Assembly (NCBI RefSeq): GCF_900083545.1
Contig: NZ_LT559262.1
Location: 1,030,397-1,094,396 of the forward strand
From: Alistipes provencensis
Lineage (GTDB): Bacteria; Bacteroidota; Bacteroidia; Bacteroidales; Rikenellaceae
Length of the DNA stretch: 64,000 bases
Reading direction: 5' to 3'
The number at the start of each line of letters is the position of its first letter. The first letter of the stretch is position 1. Below, piece after piece: positions 17,561 to 26,593 of this stretch. The translations under genes and the position numbers were made by a program. The notes beneath the pieces are model-generated. The model saw only the letters and a program-made list of their open reading frames with translations. It was not told the DNA's origin and made no database searches.

Positions 17561-18652
17561 ATGAAAATACTGATCGTCTATAAATCTTCGGGGCTGAGCG
17601 ACAACCCCTTTGTCCGGCTGCTCGCCGAGGGCATCCGCGCCTGCGGCTTCGAGGTCGTCTGCTCGGCCGACGAGTTCTGGCACAACGCCGCGGCATACGA
17701 CATCGTTCATTTCCAATGGCCCGAGGAGCTGTTCGGCTGGAGCTACCCTTCGCCGGGGCAGGTTGCGGAACTGGGCGAACGGCTCCGCATGCTCCGTGAA
17801 CAGGGAATCCCGATCGTCTACACCCGCCACAACACGCTGCCGCACAAGGGCGACGACCGGGTCCGCGAGGCCTACCGGCTGATCGGGGAGTATGCCGACG
17901 CGGTGGTTCACTTGGGCGATTACAGCCTCCGGCAGTTCCGGGAGAGATACCCCGATTCGCAGCAGATTCACGTCGTGATTCCGCACCACATTTACGAGGG
18001 CGTGTACGGACCCGGCATCTCCCGCGGGGAGGCCCGGCAAAGGCTCGGCATCCCGGCCGACAGCTTCGTCGTACTGGCTTTCGGGGCGTTCCGCCACGCC
18101 TTCGAGCGAAAACTGACGTGGAGGGCATTCCGTCGCCTGCACGTTCCCGAAAAATTCCTGCTGGCACCCCGTCTGTGGCCCTACACTCTCAACGGATCGT
18201 ACCGACGGGGGCTGAAACGCTTCGCCACGCGGATGCTTTACTACGGGGCGCACGCCGCCGAAAGGCTGTTCCGCTGCCGCATCACCTCGACCGAGGGGCT
18301 GATCCCCGACGCCGAACTCCCGGCCTATTTCACGGCCGCCGACGTGGTCTTCATCCAGCGCACCGACATCCTCAACTCGGGCAACGTGCCGCAGGCCTTC
18401 GCCTTCGGCCGCGTGGTCGCAGGCCCCGCAGCGGGCAACATCGGCGGGATGCTCGAAGCCACCGGAAACCCCGTTTTCGACGCCGCGGACCCCGCATCGG
18501 TGGACCGCGCGCTGGCCGAAGCGGCCCGGCTGGCCGCCGCAGGGCACGGCGACGAAAATCGTAAATACGCCCTCGAACACCTCCGCCTGCCGCAGATCGC
18601 CGCGGCATACGGACAACTTTACACCCGATTGCATGACGCAGAACGACGATAA
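17561..18652 (+). CDS. GT-B glycosyltransferase (GT4-like)
   Basis: 363 residues with a Rossmann-type N-terminus (MKILIVYKSSGLSDNPFVRLL), an acceptor-side segment IVYTRHNTLPH and a C-terminal domain with ELPAYFTAADVVFIQRTDILNSG and QAFAFGRVVAGPAAGNIGGML. No perfect EX7E motif is seen, so the donor site is less standard than in its neighbours. It starts one base after the acyltransferase stop and overlaps the flippase gene by 20 bases. Confidence 0.75.
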   Translation: MKILIVYKSSGLSDNPFVRLLAEGIRACGFEVVCSADEFWHNAAAYDIVHFQWPEELFGWSYPSPGQVAELGERLRMLREQGIPIVYTRHNTLPHKGDDRVREAYRLIGEYADAVVHLGDYSLRQFRERYPDSQQIHVVIPHHIYEGVYGPGISRGEARQRLGIPADSFVVLAFGAFRHAFERKLTWRAFRRLHVPEKFLLAPRLWPYTLNGSYRRGLKRFATRMLYYGAHAAERLFRCRITSTEGLIPDAELPAYFTAADVVFIQRTDILNSGNVPQAFAFGRVVAGPAAGNIGGMLEATGNPVFDAADPASVDRALAEAARLAAAGHGDENRKYALEHLRLPQIAAAYGQLYTRLHDAERR

Positions 18653-20111
18653 ACAGCCCCAATCCGTAGGACGCGAGTTAGCCTCGGGAGTCTTCTACAC
18701 CTCGGTCGCCAAATATGCCGGCGTCGTGGTGACGATCCTCGTGACGGCGGTGCTCTCGCGTCTGTTCACCCCCGAGGAGTTCGGCGTGGTGAACATCGCC
18801 ACGGTCATCATCGCCTTCTTCGCCATCTTCAGCGACCTCGGCATCGGCCCCGCAGTCATCCAGCACCGCGACCTCTCGCGCCGCGACCTGAGCAGCATCT
18901 TCTCGCTCACGATCTGGTCGGCGATCGTCATCGCCCTGCTCTTCTTCGCCGCCTCGGGGCTCATCGCCTCGTTCTACGACGGCTCGACGGAGCTGCGCGA
19001 CATCTGCCGCATCCTCTCGCTGAACCTCCTTTTCGCCACGGCGAATATCGTTCCCAACTCGCTGGTGATGAAAGACAAGCGTTTCCGCTTCGCCGCCGTG
19101 CGTTCGCTCGCCGTGCAGGTCGTCGGAGGAGCCGCGGGCATCATCGCCGCCTATGCCGGGGCGGGCATCTATGCCCTGACGATCAACCCGGTCTTTTCGA
19201 GCGTGATGCTCTTTGCGATCAACTACCGCGAATATCCCGTCCGCCTGCGGATGAAACCCGCACGCGAAGCCCTCTCGAAAGTCTTCTCGTTCTCGGCTTA
19301 CCAGTTCTCGTTCCAACTGCTGAACTTCTTCAGCCGCAACCTCGACAAACTGCTGATGGGGCGTTACATGAGCCTCTCGGATCTGGGCTATTACGACAAG
19401 TCGTACCGCCTGATGATGATGCCGCTGCAGAACATCGCCTTCGTCATCTCGCCGGTCATGCACCCCGTTTTCGCGCAGATGCAGCACGACCTGAACAAGC
19501 TGGGTGAAGCGTATCTGAAAGTAATTCGCCTGCTGGCCTTCATCGGACTGCCGCTGTCGGCCGTACTGTGGTTCACGGCCGAGGAGCTGGTGCTCATCAT
19601 CTTCGGCAACCAGTGGATGCCGTCGGTGGCGGCGTTCCGCATCTTAGCCCTCTCGGTCGGCATCCAGATCGTGATGTCGACTTCGGGGTCGATTTTCCAA
19701 GCCGCCAACGCCACGCGGATGCTCTTCATCTGCGGACTCTTCTCGGCGACGCTCAACGTCGCGGCCATCTCGACGGGCATCTTCGCCTTCGGGACGCTCG
19801 AAGCCGTGGCATGGGCCATCTGCATCTCGTTCGCCGTCAACTTCGTGCAGTGCTACCACGCGCTGTTCTGTCTGACGCTGCGCACCGGATGGGGACGCTT
19901 CTGGCGAAGCCTTTTGCAACCGCTGCTGCTCACGGCGATCCTCTCGCTGGCGCTGGCCGGCATCGCATGGCTGCTCCCCGCAACGACGCCGCACCTGCCG
20001 TCGCTGGCGGCGAAATGTGCCGCCGCCCTCGTCGTCTGGCTGGGATACCTCCAGTTGAGCGGAGCGTACAACCTCAAAGAACTCGCCGCACGCCTGCGGC
20101 CCGGAAAATAG
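18633..20111 (+). CDS. Wzx-type polysaccharide flippase (MOP superfamily)
   Basis: 492 residues with about 12-14 hydrophobic helices and the conserved opening VGRELASGVFYTSVAKYAGVV plus RLFTPEEFGVVNIATV. The charged loop QFSFQLLNFFSRNLDKLLMGRY is typical of oligosaccharide flippases. It should move lipid-linked repeat units across the inner membrane to the Wzy-like protein of the first operon. The start overlaps the preceding gene by 20 bases. Confidence 0.9.
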   Translation: MTQNDDKQPQSVGRELASGVFYTSVAKYAGVVVTILVTAVLSRLFTPEEFGVVNIATVIIAFFAIFSDLGIGPAVIQHRDLSRRDLSSIFSLTIWSAIVIALLFFAASGLIASFYDGSTELRDICRILSLNLLFATANIVPNSLVMKDKRFRFAAVRSLAVQVVGGAAGIIAAYAGAGIYALTINPVFSSVMLFAINYREYPVRLRMKPAREALSKVFSFSAYQFSFQLLNFFSRNLDKLLMGRYMSLSDLGYYDKSYRLMMMPLQNIAFVISPVMHPVFAQMQHDLNKLGEAYLKVIRLLAFIGLPLSAVLWFTAEELVLIIFGNQWMPSVAAFRILALSVGIQIVMSTSGSIFQAANATRMLFICGLFSATLNVAAISTGIFAFGTLEAVAWAICISFAVNFVQCYHALFCLTLRTGWGRFWRSLLQPLLLTAILSLALAGIAWLLPATTPHLPSLAAKCAAALVVWLGYLQLSGAYNLKELAARLRPGK

Positions 20112-20117
20112 AGAGCC

Positions 20118-21251
20118 ATGAAGGGACTGTTCATCGTATTTCACGGATTCTCGGCCCACAGCGGCATCTCGAAGAAGATCTTCGCCCAGTGCGAAGCCCT
20201 CCGCCAGAACGACGTAGACATCGCGCTGTGTCATATGGAAATCGACTCCGACGGCACGCAGCGCCGCATGGCGGGCGACGCCGTGATACGCACTTTCGGG
20301 AGCGGGCTCCGCGCCAAGCTGCTCAAGCGCATCTCCTACGCCGACATCACCGACTACATCCGCCGCGAGGGAGTTCGGTTCCTCTACATCCGCCACGACC
20401 TGAACGCCAATCCGCTGCTCGTCGCGTGGCTGCGCCGCGTGCGGCGGCTCGGGGTGCGCATCGCCCTCGAAATCCCCACCTACCCCTACGATGCGGAGTT
20501 CCGCGAGGCCGGACGGAAGGAAAAACTCCAGTTACAGATCGACCGGATGTTCCGCCGCAGTCTGGCCCGGCAGGTCGACCGCATCGTCACCTTTTCCGAC
20601 GACGGGGAGATTTTCGGGCAAAAGACCATCCGCATCTCCAACGGCATTGATTTCAGCACGATACCCCTCAAGACCGAGGTGCACGCCATCGCCCGCGAGG
20701 TGCGGCTGCTGGCCTTGGCCAACATCCATCCGTGGCACGGTTTCGACCGCGTGATCGAGGGGCTGAAAGCCTATTATGCCGCGCCGCACGACCGCATCGT
20801 GAAACTGCGCATCGTGGGCGACGGCATGCCCGGCCTGATCGACGGCTACGCCCGCAGCATCGCGGCCTGCGGGCTCGGCGAATACGTCGAAATCACGGGA
20901 CCCCGTTCGGGCGCGGCGCTCGACGCCGAGTTCGCATGGTGCGACATGGGCGTGGCGAGCCTCGCCCGCCACCGCAACGGCATCGAGAGCCTCAAAAGCC
21001 TCAAGAACCGCGAGTATGCCGCGCGGGGCATTCCGTTCATCTACTCCGAGCGGGACAGCGACTTCGACGCCATGCCCTATGTCCTGAAAGCCCCCGCCGA
21101 CGACACGCCGCTCGACATCGCCGCCCTCGTGAGCTGGCTCGACGCCGCGGACCGCACCCCGGAGCACATCCGCACGACGATCGAGGGACGGCTCTCGTGG
21201 GAGCGGCAGATGCAGAAGGTAATGACCGAAATGAAAACCCTGATACCATGA
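20118..21251 (+). CDS. GT4-like glycosyltransferase
   Basis: 377 residues. The N-terminal GT-B domain begins MKGLFIVFHGFSAHSGISKKI. The C-terminal domain has LLALANIHPWHGFDRVIEGL, VGDGMPGLI and VEITGPRSGAALDAEFAWCD. The usual EX7E region is modified (NGIESLKSLKNREYAARGIPF), keeping Glu and a following ExxARG pattern. Six bases separate it from the flippase gene and it is ATGA-coupled to the next. Confidence 0.8.
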   Translation: MKGLFIVFHGFSAHSGISKKIFAQCEALRQNDVDIALCHMEIDSDGTQRRMAGDAVIRTFGSGLRAKLLKRISYADITDYIRREGVRFLYIRHDLNANPLLVAWLRRVRRLGVRIALEIPTYPYDAEFREAGRKEKLQLQIDRMFRRSLARQVDRIVTFSDDGEIFGQKTIRISNGIDFSTIPLKTEVHAIAREVRLLALANIHPWHGFDRVIEGLKAYYAAPHDRIVKLRIVGDGMPGLIDGYARSIAACGLGEYVEITGPRSGAALDAEFAWCDMGVASLARHRNGIESLKSLKNREYAARGIPFIYSERDSDFDAMPYVLKAPADDTPLDIAALVSWLDAADRTPEHIRTTIEGRLSWERQMQKVMTEMKTLIP

Positions 21252-21994
21252 TCCCCAAGCAAATCCACCTCTGCTGGCTGAGCGGAGACCCCTACCCGGC
21301 CAAGATCGAGAAGTGTCTCGCAAGCTGGAAAAAGTTCCTGCCCGACTACGAGGTCGTGCTCTGGGACACGAAACGTTTCGATCTGGATGCAGTACCGTGG
21401 GTGAAACAGGCTTTCGAGGCCAAAAAATATGCCTTTGCCGCCGACTACATCCGCTTCCACGCCCTCTACAACTACGGGGGCATCTACCTCGACTCGGACG
21501 TCGAGGTGCTCCGGAGCTTCGACCCGCTGCTGGACCTGCCCTACTTCGCGGGGGCCGAGACCGCCGGGACGATCGAGGCCGCCGTGCTGGGCGCCGAGAA
21601 GGGGTGCGACTGGATCAAGCAGTGCCTCGACTACTACGAGGGGCGCAGTTTCATCCGCGAGGACGGGTCGTACGACATCCGGATGCTGCCCGAGATCATG
21701 CAGGAGCAGATTCCGAAGCTGAAACCCATCATGAAGGTGGAGGGAGGTCTCGAGCCCCTGAAGCGCAGGGACCTCGACGAAGCGGTCTACATCCTGCCGC
21801 GGGAGTATTTCTCGCCGAAGGTCTTCGACTCGCGCAAGGTCGAACTCACGCCCGACACCTACGCCATCCACCACTACCAGAATTCGTGGTTCTCGCCCAA
21901 GGCCTTCGCCTACTACCGGGTCAGGACCTTTTTCGTCAACCTCTTCGGATACCGCTTCGTGCGGGGTGTCGAACGGCTCATCCGCCGCAAATAA
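21248..21994 (+). CDS. GT32-type glycosyltransferase (capsular polysaccharide synthesis)
   Basis: 248 residues. It opens with the family's MIPKQIHLCWLSGDPYP and carries the DxD motif in YNYGGIYLDSDVEVL. The C-terminal IHHYQNSW is the usual conserved end. This is a GT-A enzyme of the OCH1/capsular sugar-transfer type. The frame continues far upstream through the previous gene, but ATG 21248, overlapping the preceding stop, gives the normal family length. Confidence 0.85.
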   Translation: MIPKQIHLCWLSGDPYPAKIEKCLASWKKFLPDYEVVLWDTKRFDLDAVPWVKQAFEAKKYAFAADYIRFHALYNYGGIYLDSDVEVLRSFDPLLDLPYFAGAETAGTIEAAVLGAEKGCDWIKQCLDYYEGRSFIREDGSYDIRMLPEIMQEQIPKLKPIMKVEGGLEPLKRRDLDEAVYILPREYFSPKVFDSRKVELTPDTYAIHHYQNSWFSPKAFAYYRVRTFFVNLFGYRFVRGVERLIRRK

Positions 21995-22004
21995 CTCGAA
22001 GTCC

Positions 22005-23177
22005 ATGACTGTCACAGCAATCCTTTTCTGGGCCTGCGCGCTGTTGGTCGTCTACACCTATGTCGGGTACGGCGTCCTGCTGGCCGCACTGGTGAAGCTC
22101 CGCGAGGCCCTGTGTCCCGCCAAACGGCATCCCGTTCCGGCCGAAACGGTCGAAGCGACGCTGCTGATCGCCGCCTACAACGAGCAGGAGATCGTGGCGG
22201 AGAAGATGGAGAACTGCCGGGCGCTGAAATACCCCGCCGGAAAACTCCGTATCGCTTGGGTGACCGACGGCTCGACCGACCGCACGCCCGAACTGCTGGC
22301 GGCTTACCCCGGGGTCACGGTACTCCACGACGCCCGTCGCGGAGGCAAGACCGCCGCCCTGAACCGGGCGCTGGAGTACATCCACACCCCGATCGTAATC
22401 TTCACCGACGCCAACACGATGCTCAATCCCGAGGCCGTGGAGGAGATCGTGCGCTGTTTCGACGACCCGAAGGTCGGGTGCGTCGCGGGCGAGAAGCGCG
22501 TGGCCGCCGCGGAGGGCTCGGGAGCCGCCGCGACCGAAGGGGCCTACTGGAAATACGAGTCGAAGCTCAAGGAGCTCGACTACCGCCTCTACTCGGCCGT
22601 GGGAGCCGCCGGAGAGCTGTTCGCCGTGCGGCGCGAACTGTGGCGGACGATGCCCGAGGACACGCTGCTCGACGATTTCATCTGTTCGATGCTCATCGCC
22701 GCCGACGGCTACAAGATCGCCTACTGCAAGGAGGCATACGCGCTGGAAACGCCTTCGGCCGACATGGTCGAGGAGGGCAAGCGCAAACGCCGCATCGCGG
22801 CGGGCGGACTGCAATCCGTCTGGCGCCTGCGCAAACTGCTGAACCCGTTCCGCTACGGAGTGCTGTGGTTCCAGTACGTCTCGCACCGCGTGCTGCGGTG
22901 GACCGTCACTCCCGTGGCGCTTGCGGCGCTCGTGCCGCTCAACATCGCCCTGTTATGGTCGGGCCATCCGCGGCTCTACGCCGTGATTCTGGCCCTGCAG
23001 GGGCTCTTCTACCTCACGGCCGCCGCCGGTTGGATGCGCGAACGCCGCGGACGGCAGGGAGGCGTGCTTTCGGTGCCTTATTATTTCCTTTTCATGAACC
23101 TCAACGTTTTCCGCGGGGCATGGTACCTGATTACCCACCGGGGACGCGGAGCATGGGAAAAGGCCCGGCGCGCCTGA
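22005..23177 (+). CDS. Membrane-associated GT2 glycosyltransferase
   Basis: 390 residues: an N-terminal helix (ILFWACALLVVYTYVGYGVLL), a GT-A domain with TLLIAAYNEQEIV, WVTDGSTDRT, the DxN-type metal site VIFTDANTML and a late acidic DDFICSML, then two to three C-terminal helices. It resembles processive GT2 enzymes such as poly-GlcNAc synthases, though the QxxRW motif is replaced by KRKRRIAAGG. ATG 22005 is used; the frame extends 13 codons upstream into the previous gene. Last gene of the second operon. Confidence 0.85.
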   Translation: MTVTAILFWACALLVVYTYVGYGVLLAALVKLREALCPAKRHPVPAETVEATLLIAAYNEQEIVAEKMENCRALKYPAGKLRIAWVTDGSTDRTPELLAAYPGVTVLHDARRGGKTAALNRALEYIHTPIVIFTDANTMLNPEAVEEIVRCFDDPKVGCVAGEKRVAAAEGSGAAATEGAYWKYESKLKELDYRLYSAVGAAGELFAVRRELWRTMPEDTLLDDFICSMLIAADGYKIAYCKEAYALETPSADMVEEGKRKRRIAAGGLQSVWRLRKLLNPFRYGVLWFQYVSHRVLRWTVTPVALAALVPLNIALLWSGHPRLYAVILALQGLFYLTAAAGWMRERRGRQGGVLSVPYYFLFMNLNVFRGAWYLITHRGRGAWEKARRA

Positions 23178-23181
23178 TTTT

Positions 23182-23212
23182 TGCACATCTGCGGAATTTT
23201 TATTAGATTTGT
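23182..23212 (+). promoter_or_regulatory. Bacteroidota promoter of the receiver-kinase gene
   Basis: TTG at 23182-23184 and TAGATTTG at 23205-23212 are 20 bases apart, the canonical -33/-7 layout, 23 bases before ATG 23236. The kinase gene can thus be transcribed apart from the polysaccharide operon. Confidence 0.7.
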
Positions 23213-23235
23213 TCTTCACAAACACCTGAACCTCC

Positions 23236-24402
23236 ATGAAAAACATCGCCATAAAGCCCGAAGACTACACCATTCTGGCTGTCGACGACATCGCCACGAA
23301 CATCATGCTGCTGAAAGCCGTGCTGAGCCGTGCGAAGTACAAGATCGTCACCGCTTCGGGCGGGTTCGAAGCGCTGGAAAAGGTCGCGGAGGTCAACCCC
23401 GACCTGATCCTGCTGGACATCATGATGCCCGATCTGGACGGGTACGAGGTGCTGAAACGGCTCAAGGCGGACCCGGCGCACGAGGATATCCCGGTGATTT
23501 TCCTCACGGCACTGCACAACCCCGAGGACATCGTCAAGGGATTCAAATTCGGGGCCAGCGACTACATCTCCAAGCCGTTCAACCACGAAGAACTCATCAC
23601 CCGCGTGGCACACCACATCTATCTGGCCGCCGCGCAGCGAACGATCCTCCAGCAGCGCGACGAACTGCAGGCGACGGTCGAAGCCCGCGACAAGATGTAT
23701 TCGGTGATCGCCCACGACCTCCGGTCGCCGATCGGAACGTTGAAGATGGTTTTCAACATGCTCTCGATCAACCTGACGGCCGACCAGATCGGCGAGGACA
23801 GTTTCGAGATGATTTCCATGGGCAACAACATCACCGAAAGCACCTTCATGCTGCTGGACAACCTGCTGAAATGGACCAAGAGCCAGATCGGACGCATGAA
23901 CACGGTGTTCCAAGAGGTAGACATTTCGGAGGTGGTGCTTTTCGCCAGCAAGATGTCCGACGTGGTGGCGCAGGTGAAGAACATCGAGGTCGAATACGAG
24001 ATTCCGGGGCCTATCACGGTCAGTTGCGACGTGGACATGGTCAAGACGATCATGCGCAATCTGATGTCCAACGCCATCAAGTACAGTCAGGAGGGCGGGA
24101 AGATCGTTGTAGCGGTCAGCGAAACGCCGACGCATGCTGCGATTTCCGTGCGCGACAACGGCATCGGCATCAAGGAGGAGGACATTCCCAAACTGCTCAA
24201 CCCCGAGACCCACTACACCACCTACGGCACGAAGAACGAAGAGGGGTCGGGACTGGGACTGCAACTGGTGCAGGACCTCACGCACCGCAACGGCGGCTCC
24301 CTGACCATCGAGTCGAAAGAGGGCGAGGGTTCAACCTTCACCTTCACCATTGCCAAGGAACAGCCCAAACAGGAGCCCGGCAAAGACGAAGCTACCGCCT
24401 GA
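23236..24402 (+). CDS. Receiver-histidine kinase hybrid (cytoplasmic)
   Basis: 388 residues with no membrane segment. An N-terminal receiver (residues 12-128: acidic pair at 17-18, phospho-acceptor D61, T91, K113) is followed by HisKA with His160 (YSVIAHDLRSPIG) and a HATPase domain (NLMSNAIKYS, VRDNGIGI, GSGLGLQL). A receiver placed before the kinase suggests that this kinase is itself an output switched by phosphorylation. It directly follows the second exopolysaccharide operon, so control of the locus is plausible but unproven. Its stop overlaps the convergent gene by 11 bases. Confidence 0.9.
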   Translation: MKNIAIKPEDYTILAVDDIATNIMLLKAVLSRAKYKIVTASGGFEALEKVAEVNPDLILLDIMMPDLDGYEVLKRLKADPAHEDIPVIFLTALHNPEDIVKGFKFGASDYISKPFNHEELITRVAHHIYLAAAQRTILQQRDELQATVEARDKMYSVIAHDLRSPIGTLKMVFNMLSINLTADQIGEDSFEMISMGNNITESTFMLLDNLLKWTKSQIGRMNTVFQEVDISEVVLFASKMSDVVAQVKNIEVEYEIPGPITVSCDVDMVKTIMRNLMSNAIKYSQEGGKIVVAVSETPTHAAISVRDNGIGIKEEDIPKLLNPETHYTTYGTKNEEGSGLGLQLVQDLTHRNGGSLTIESKEGEGSTFTFTIAKEQPKQEPGKDEATA

Positions 24403-25438
24403 ACCGCAGTTCGGCGATGACGGCCTTATGGTCGCTCACATCATCCTGCGGCATGTAGTAACCTACGCCCGCAAACCGGTTGTCATAGAAGATATAGTCG
24501 ATCCGCAGCACGCCGCCCAGATAGCGGAACGTGCCGCCGAATCCGTTGCCGACAGCCCGGAACCCGTCGGTCATGTTGCCTTTCAACCGGCGGTAGGTAT
24601 AGGACGAGGGGGTATCGTTGAAATCCCCGGCCACAATGACCGGATAGCGTGTAGAGTCGATCACCGTGCGGATTTCGCGGACCTGCTGCGCGCGGATGCG
24701 GCTGTTGCGCTCCAGCTCGCCGATCACCCGTTCTACCGGGGCATCCTGATCGTAATCCTTGCGGAAACGGTGCCGGAGGCTCGAAATGCCCGACGTCTGC
24801 AAGTGCACCGAGAAGATGCGCACCGTGTCGTCGCCGATCTTCACGTCGGCCTGCAGGTAGTCGTTGCCCGAGTCGGGAAAACGGACATAGCGGTGGCCGA
24901 CGATCGGGAAGCGGCTCAGAATAGCCTGCCCCTCCTGATGGACGAACCAAGGCATGCGCGGGGCGAAAAGCCGCGCGATGCTGTCGGGTGGAAACGTCCG
25001 GTCATCGATGAACTCCTGCAGGCACACCACGTCGACCTTCTCGCGCTTCATCAGCGACGCGATGCCGTAGCCGGTGACCGAGGTGGGGCCGAGGCGGCGG
25101 AAACCATAGGTGTTGAGCGTCGCCACACGGATGTCATGGGGGCCTTTGCTGTCGAAATCGGGCAACTGGACCATCGCCGAAATGTAGCCCAGATTGAGTG
25201 CCAGCGCGGCAATGGGCATCAGCGCCACACCCCACTGGCGGCGGAAAAGCCACCAGATGAGCGCCGCGAGGTTCAGCAGCAGGATAACGGGCATCAGCAG
25301 CGCGATCGAAGCCCAGAAATTCCCGGCCTCGGGCGAGATGAACGACGAACGCCAACTCAGCACAGCCGCGGCCAACAACAACACAGTAAAGGCCACTGCG
25401 AGACCTTTTAATAAATAAGATACAGCTTTTCGGCCCAT
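24392..25438 (-). CDS. Endonuclease/exonuclease/phosphatase-family membrane protein
   Basis: 348 residues. Three hydrophobic segments in the first 100 residues anchor the protein. The rest is an EEP domain with the conserved stations ATLNTYG, CLQEF (Glu ligand), SVHLQ, GDFNDTP, RIDYIFY and SDHKAVIAEL. EEP proteins cut phosphodiesters in nucleic acids, lipids or inositol phosphates; the substrate here is unknown. The location suggests a periplasm-facing catalytic domain. Its promoter region is shared with the divergent epimerase gene. Confidence 0.85.
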   Translation of the reverse strand: MGRKAVSYLLKGLAVAFTVLLLAAAVLSWRSSFISPEAGNFWASIALLMPVILLLNLAALIWWLFRRQWGVALMPIAALALNLGYISAMVQLPDFDSKGPHDIRVATLNTYGFRRLGPTSVTGYGIASLMKREKVDVVCLQEFIDDRTFPPDSIARLFAPRMPWFVHQEGQAILSRFPIVGHRYVRFPDSGNDYLQADVKIGDDTVRIFSVHLQTSGISSLRHRFRKDYDQDAPVERVIGELERNSRIRAQQVREIRTVIDSTRYPVIVAGDFNDTPSSYTYRRLKGNMTDGFRAVGNGFGGTFRYLGGVLRIDYIFYDNRFAGVGYYMPQDDVSDHKAVIAELRFRR

Positions 25439-25477
25439 AAGGTATATTATTTCGACCTAATTTGTTTATTTCGTTTG

Positions 25478-25485
25478 CAAAGATA
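25478..25485 (-). promoter_or_regulatory. -7 element of the EEP-family gene
   Basis: TATCTTTG on the minus strand matches TAnnTTTG, 39 bases before ATG 25438. It diverges from the plus-strand element at 25508. Confidence 0.55.
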
Positions 25486-25507
25486 GTTCATTTTTAAATA
25501 ATAATCC

Positions 25508-25515
25508 TACCTTTG
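25508..25515 (+). promoter_or_regulatory. -7 element of the UDP-xylose synthase gene
   Basis: TACCTTTG matches TAnnTTTG, 30 bases before ATG 25546. It also argues against the upstream in-frame start at 25513, which overlaps it. Confidence 0.6.
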
Positions 25516-25545
25516 TGCTTCGGAATCAAACCCCTTCACCTGAGA

Positions 25546-26505
25546 ATGAAGCGAATATTAATATCGGGCGGCGCCGGATTCATCGGCTCGCACCTGTGTG
25601 AAAGACTCTTGGCGGAGGGTAACGACGTCATCTGTCTCGACAATTATTTCACCGGGCACAAAAGCAATATCCGGCACCTGCTGCCGCACCCCAACTTCGA
25701 GGTGATCCGCCACGACATCATCTACCCGTATATGGCCGAAGTCGAGGAGATTTACAACCTCGCCTGTCCCGCGTCGCCGATCTACTACCAGCACGACCCG
25801 ATCAAAACCACCCAGACGTCGGTGATCGGAGCCATCAACATGCTGGGCATGGCCAAATACAACCGGGCCAAAATCCTTCAGGCTTCGACCTCGGAGGTCT
25901 ACGGCGACCCGTTGATCCATCCCCAGCGCGAGGATTACTGGGGCCACGTCAACCCGCTGGGCATCCGCTCGTGCTACGACGAGGGCAAGCGCTGCGCCGA
26001 ATCGCTCTTCATGAGCTACTACCGCGAACACGGCATTCCCGTAAAGATCATCCGCATCTTCAACACCTACGGCCCGAAAATGGACATCAACGACGGCCGC
26101 GTAGTTTCGAATTTCATCGTTCAGGCGCTCCGCGGCGACAACATCACGATCTACGGCGACGGCGAGCAGACCCGCTCGTTCCAGTACATCGACGACATGG
26201 TCGAAGGGATGATGCGCATGATGAACAACACGCCCGACGACTTCACCGGACCGGTAAACATCGGCAACCCGAACGAATTCACCATCGCCGAACTGGCCCG
26301 CGAAGTGATCTCGCTGACGGGTTCGAAATCGAAGATCGTACACCTGCCCCTGCCGGCCGACGACCCCCAGCAGCGGCAGCCCGACATCTCGCTCGCCCGC
26401 AACATGCTCGACGGCTGGGAGCCGAAAATCCAGCTCCGGGACGGTCTTTTAAAGACGATCGCCTACTTCGAGGGGGTACTTTCGCGGGGCGGAATCCGTC
26501 GCTGA
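25546..26505 (+). CDS. UDP-glucuronate decarboxylase (UDP-xylose synthase)
   Basis: 319 residues, short-chain dehydrogenase/epimerase fold. The NAD-binding [10 protein letters not shown], the Ser/Thr station [10 protein letters not shown] and the catalytic Tyr-x3-Lys in SCYDEGKR are visible, and the last is the form found in UXS enzymes rather than plain 4-epimerases. It should convert UDP-glucuronate to UDP-xylose in the cytosol. It lies 2.3 kb beyond the exopolysaccharide genes and could supply xylose to that polymer; no UDP-glucose dehydrogenase is in the window. Monocistronic, with its own promoter and a terminator after it. Confidence 0.85.
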   Translation: MKRILISGGAGFIGSHLCERLLAEGNDVICLDNYFTGHKSNIRHLLPHPNFEVIRHDIIYPYMAEVEEIYNLACPASPIYYQHDPIKTTQTSVIGAINMLGMAKYNRAKILQASTSEVYGDPLIHPQREDYWGHVNPLGIRSCYDEGKRCAESLFMSYYREHGIPVKIIRIFNTYGPKMDINDGRVVSNFIVQALRGDNITIYGDGEQTRSFQYIDDMVEGMMRMMNNTPDDFTGPVNIGNPNEFTIAELAREVISLTGSKSKIVHLPLPADDPQQRQPDISLARNMLDGWEPKIQLRDGLLKTIAYFEGVLSRGGIRR

Positions 26506-26541
26506 GGCTCAACCGGTACATACAAAAACACGACCATAATT

Positions 26542-26580
26542 CATAAAAGGCGGAATCGAAATTCGATTCCGCCTTTTATG
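26542..26580. terminator. Bidirectional terminator
   Basis: A nearly perfect palindrome with a GGCGGAATCGAA stem core, flanked by A4 on one side and T4 on the other, between the convergent epimerase and GH109-like genes. Confidence 0.9.
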
Positions 26581-26593
26581 CAACGAATGCGTC

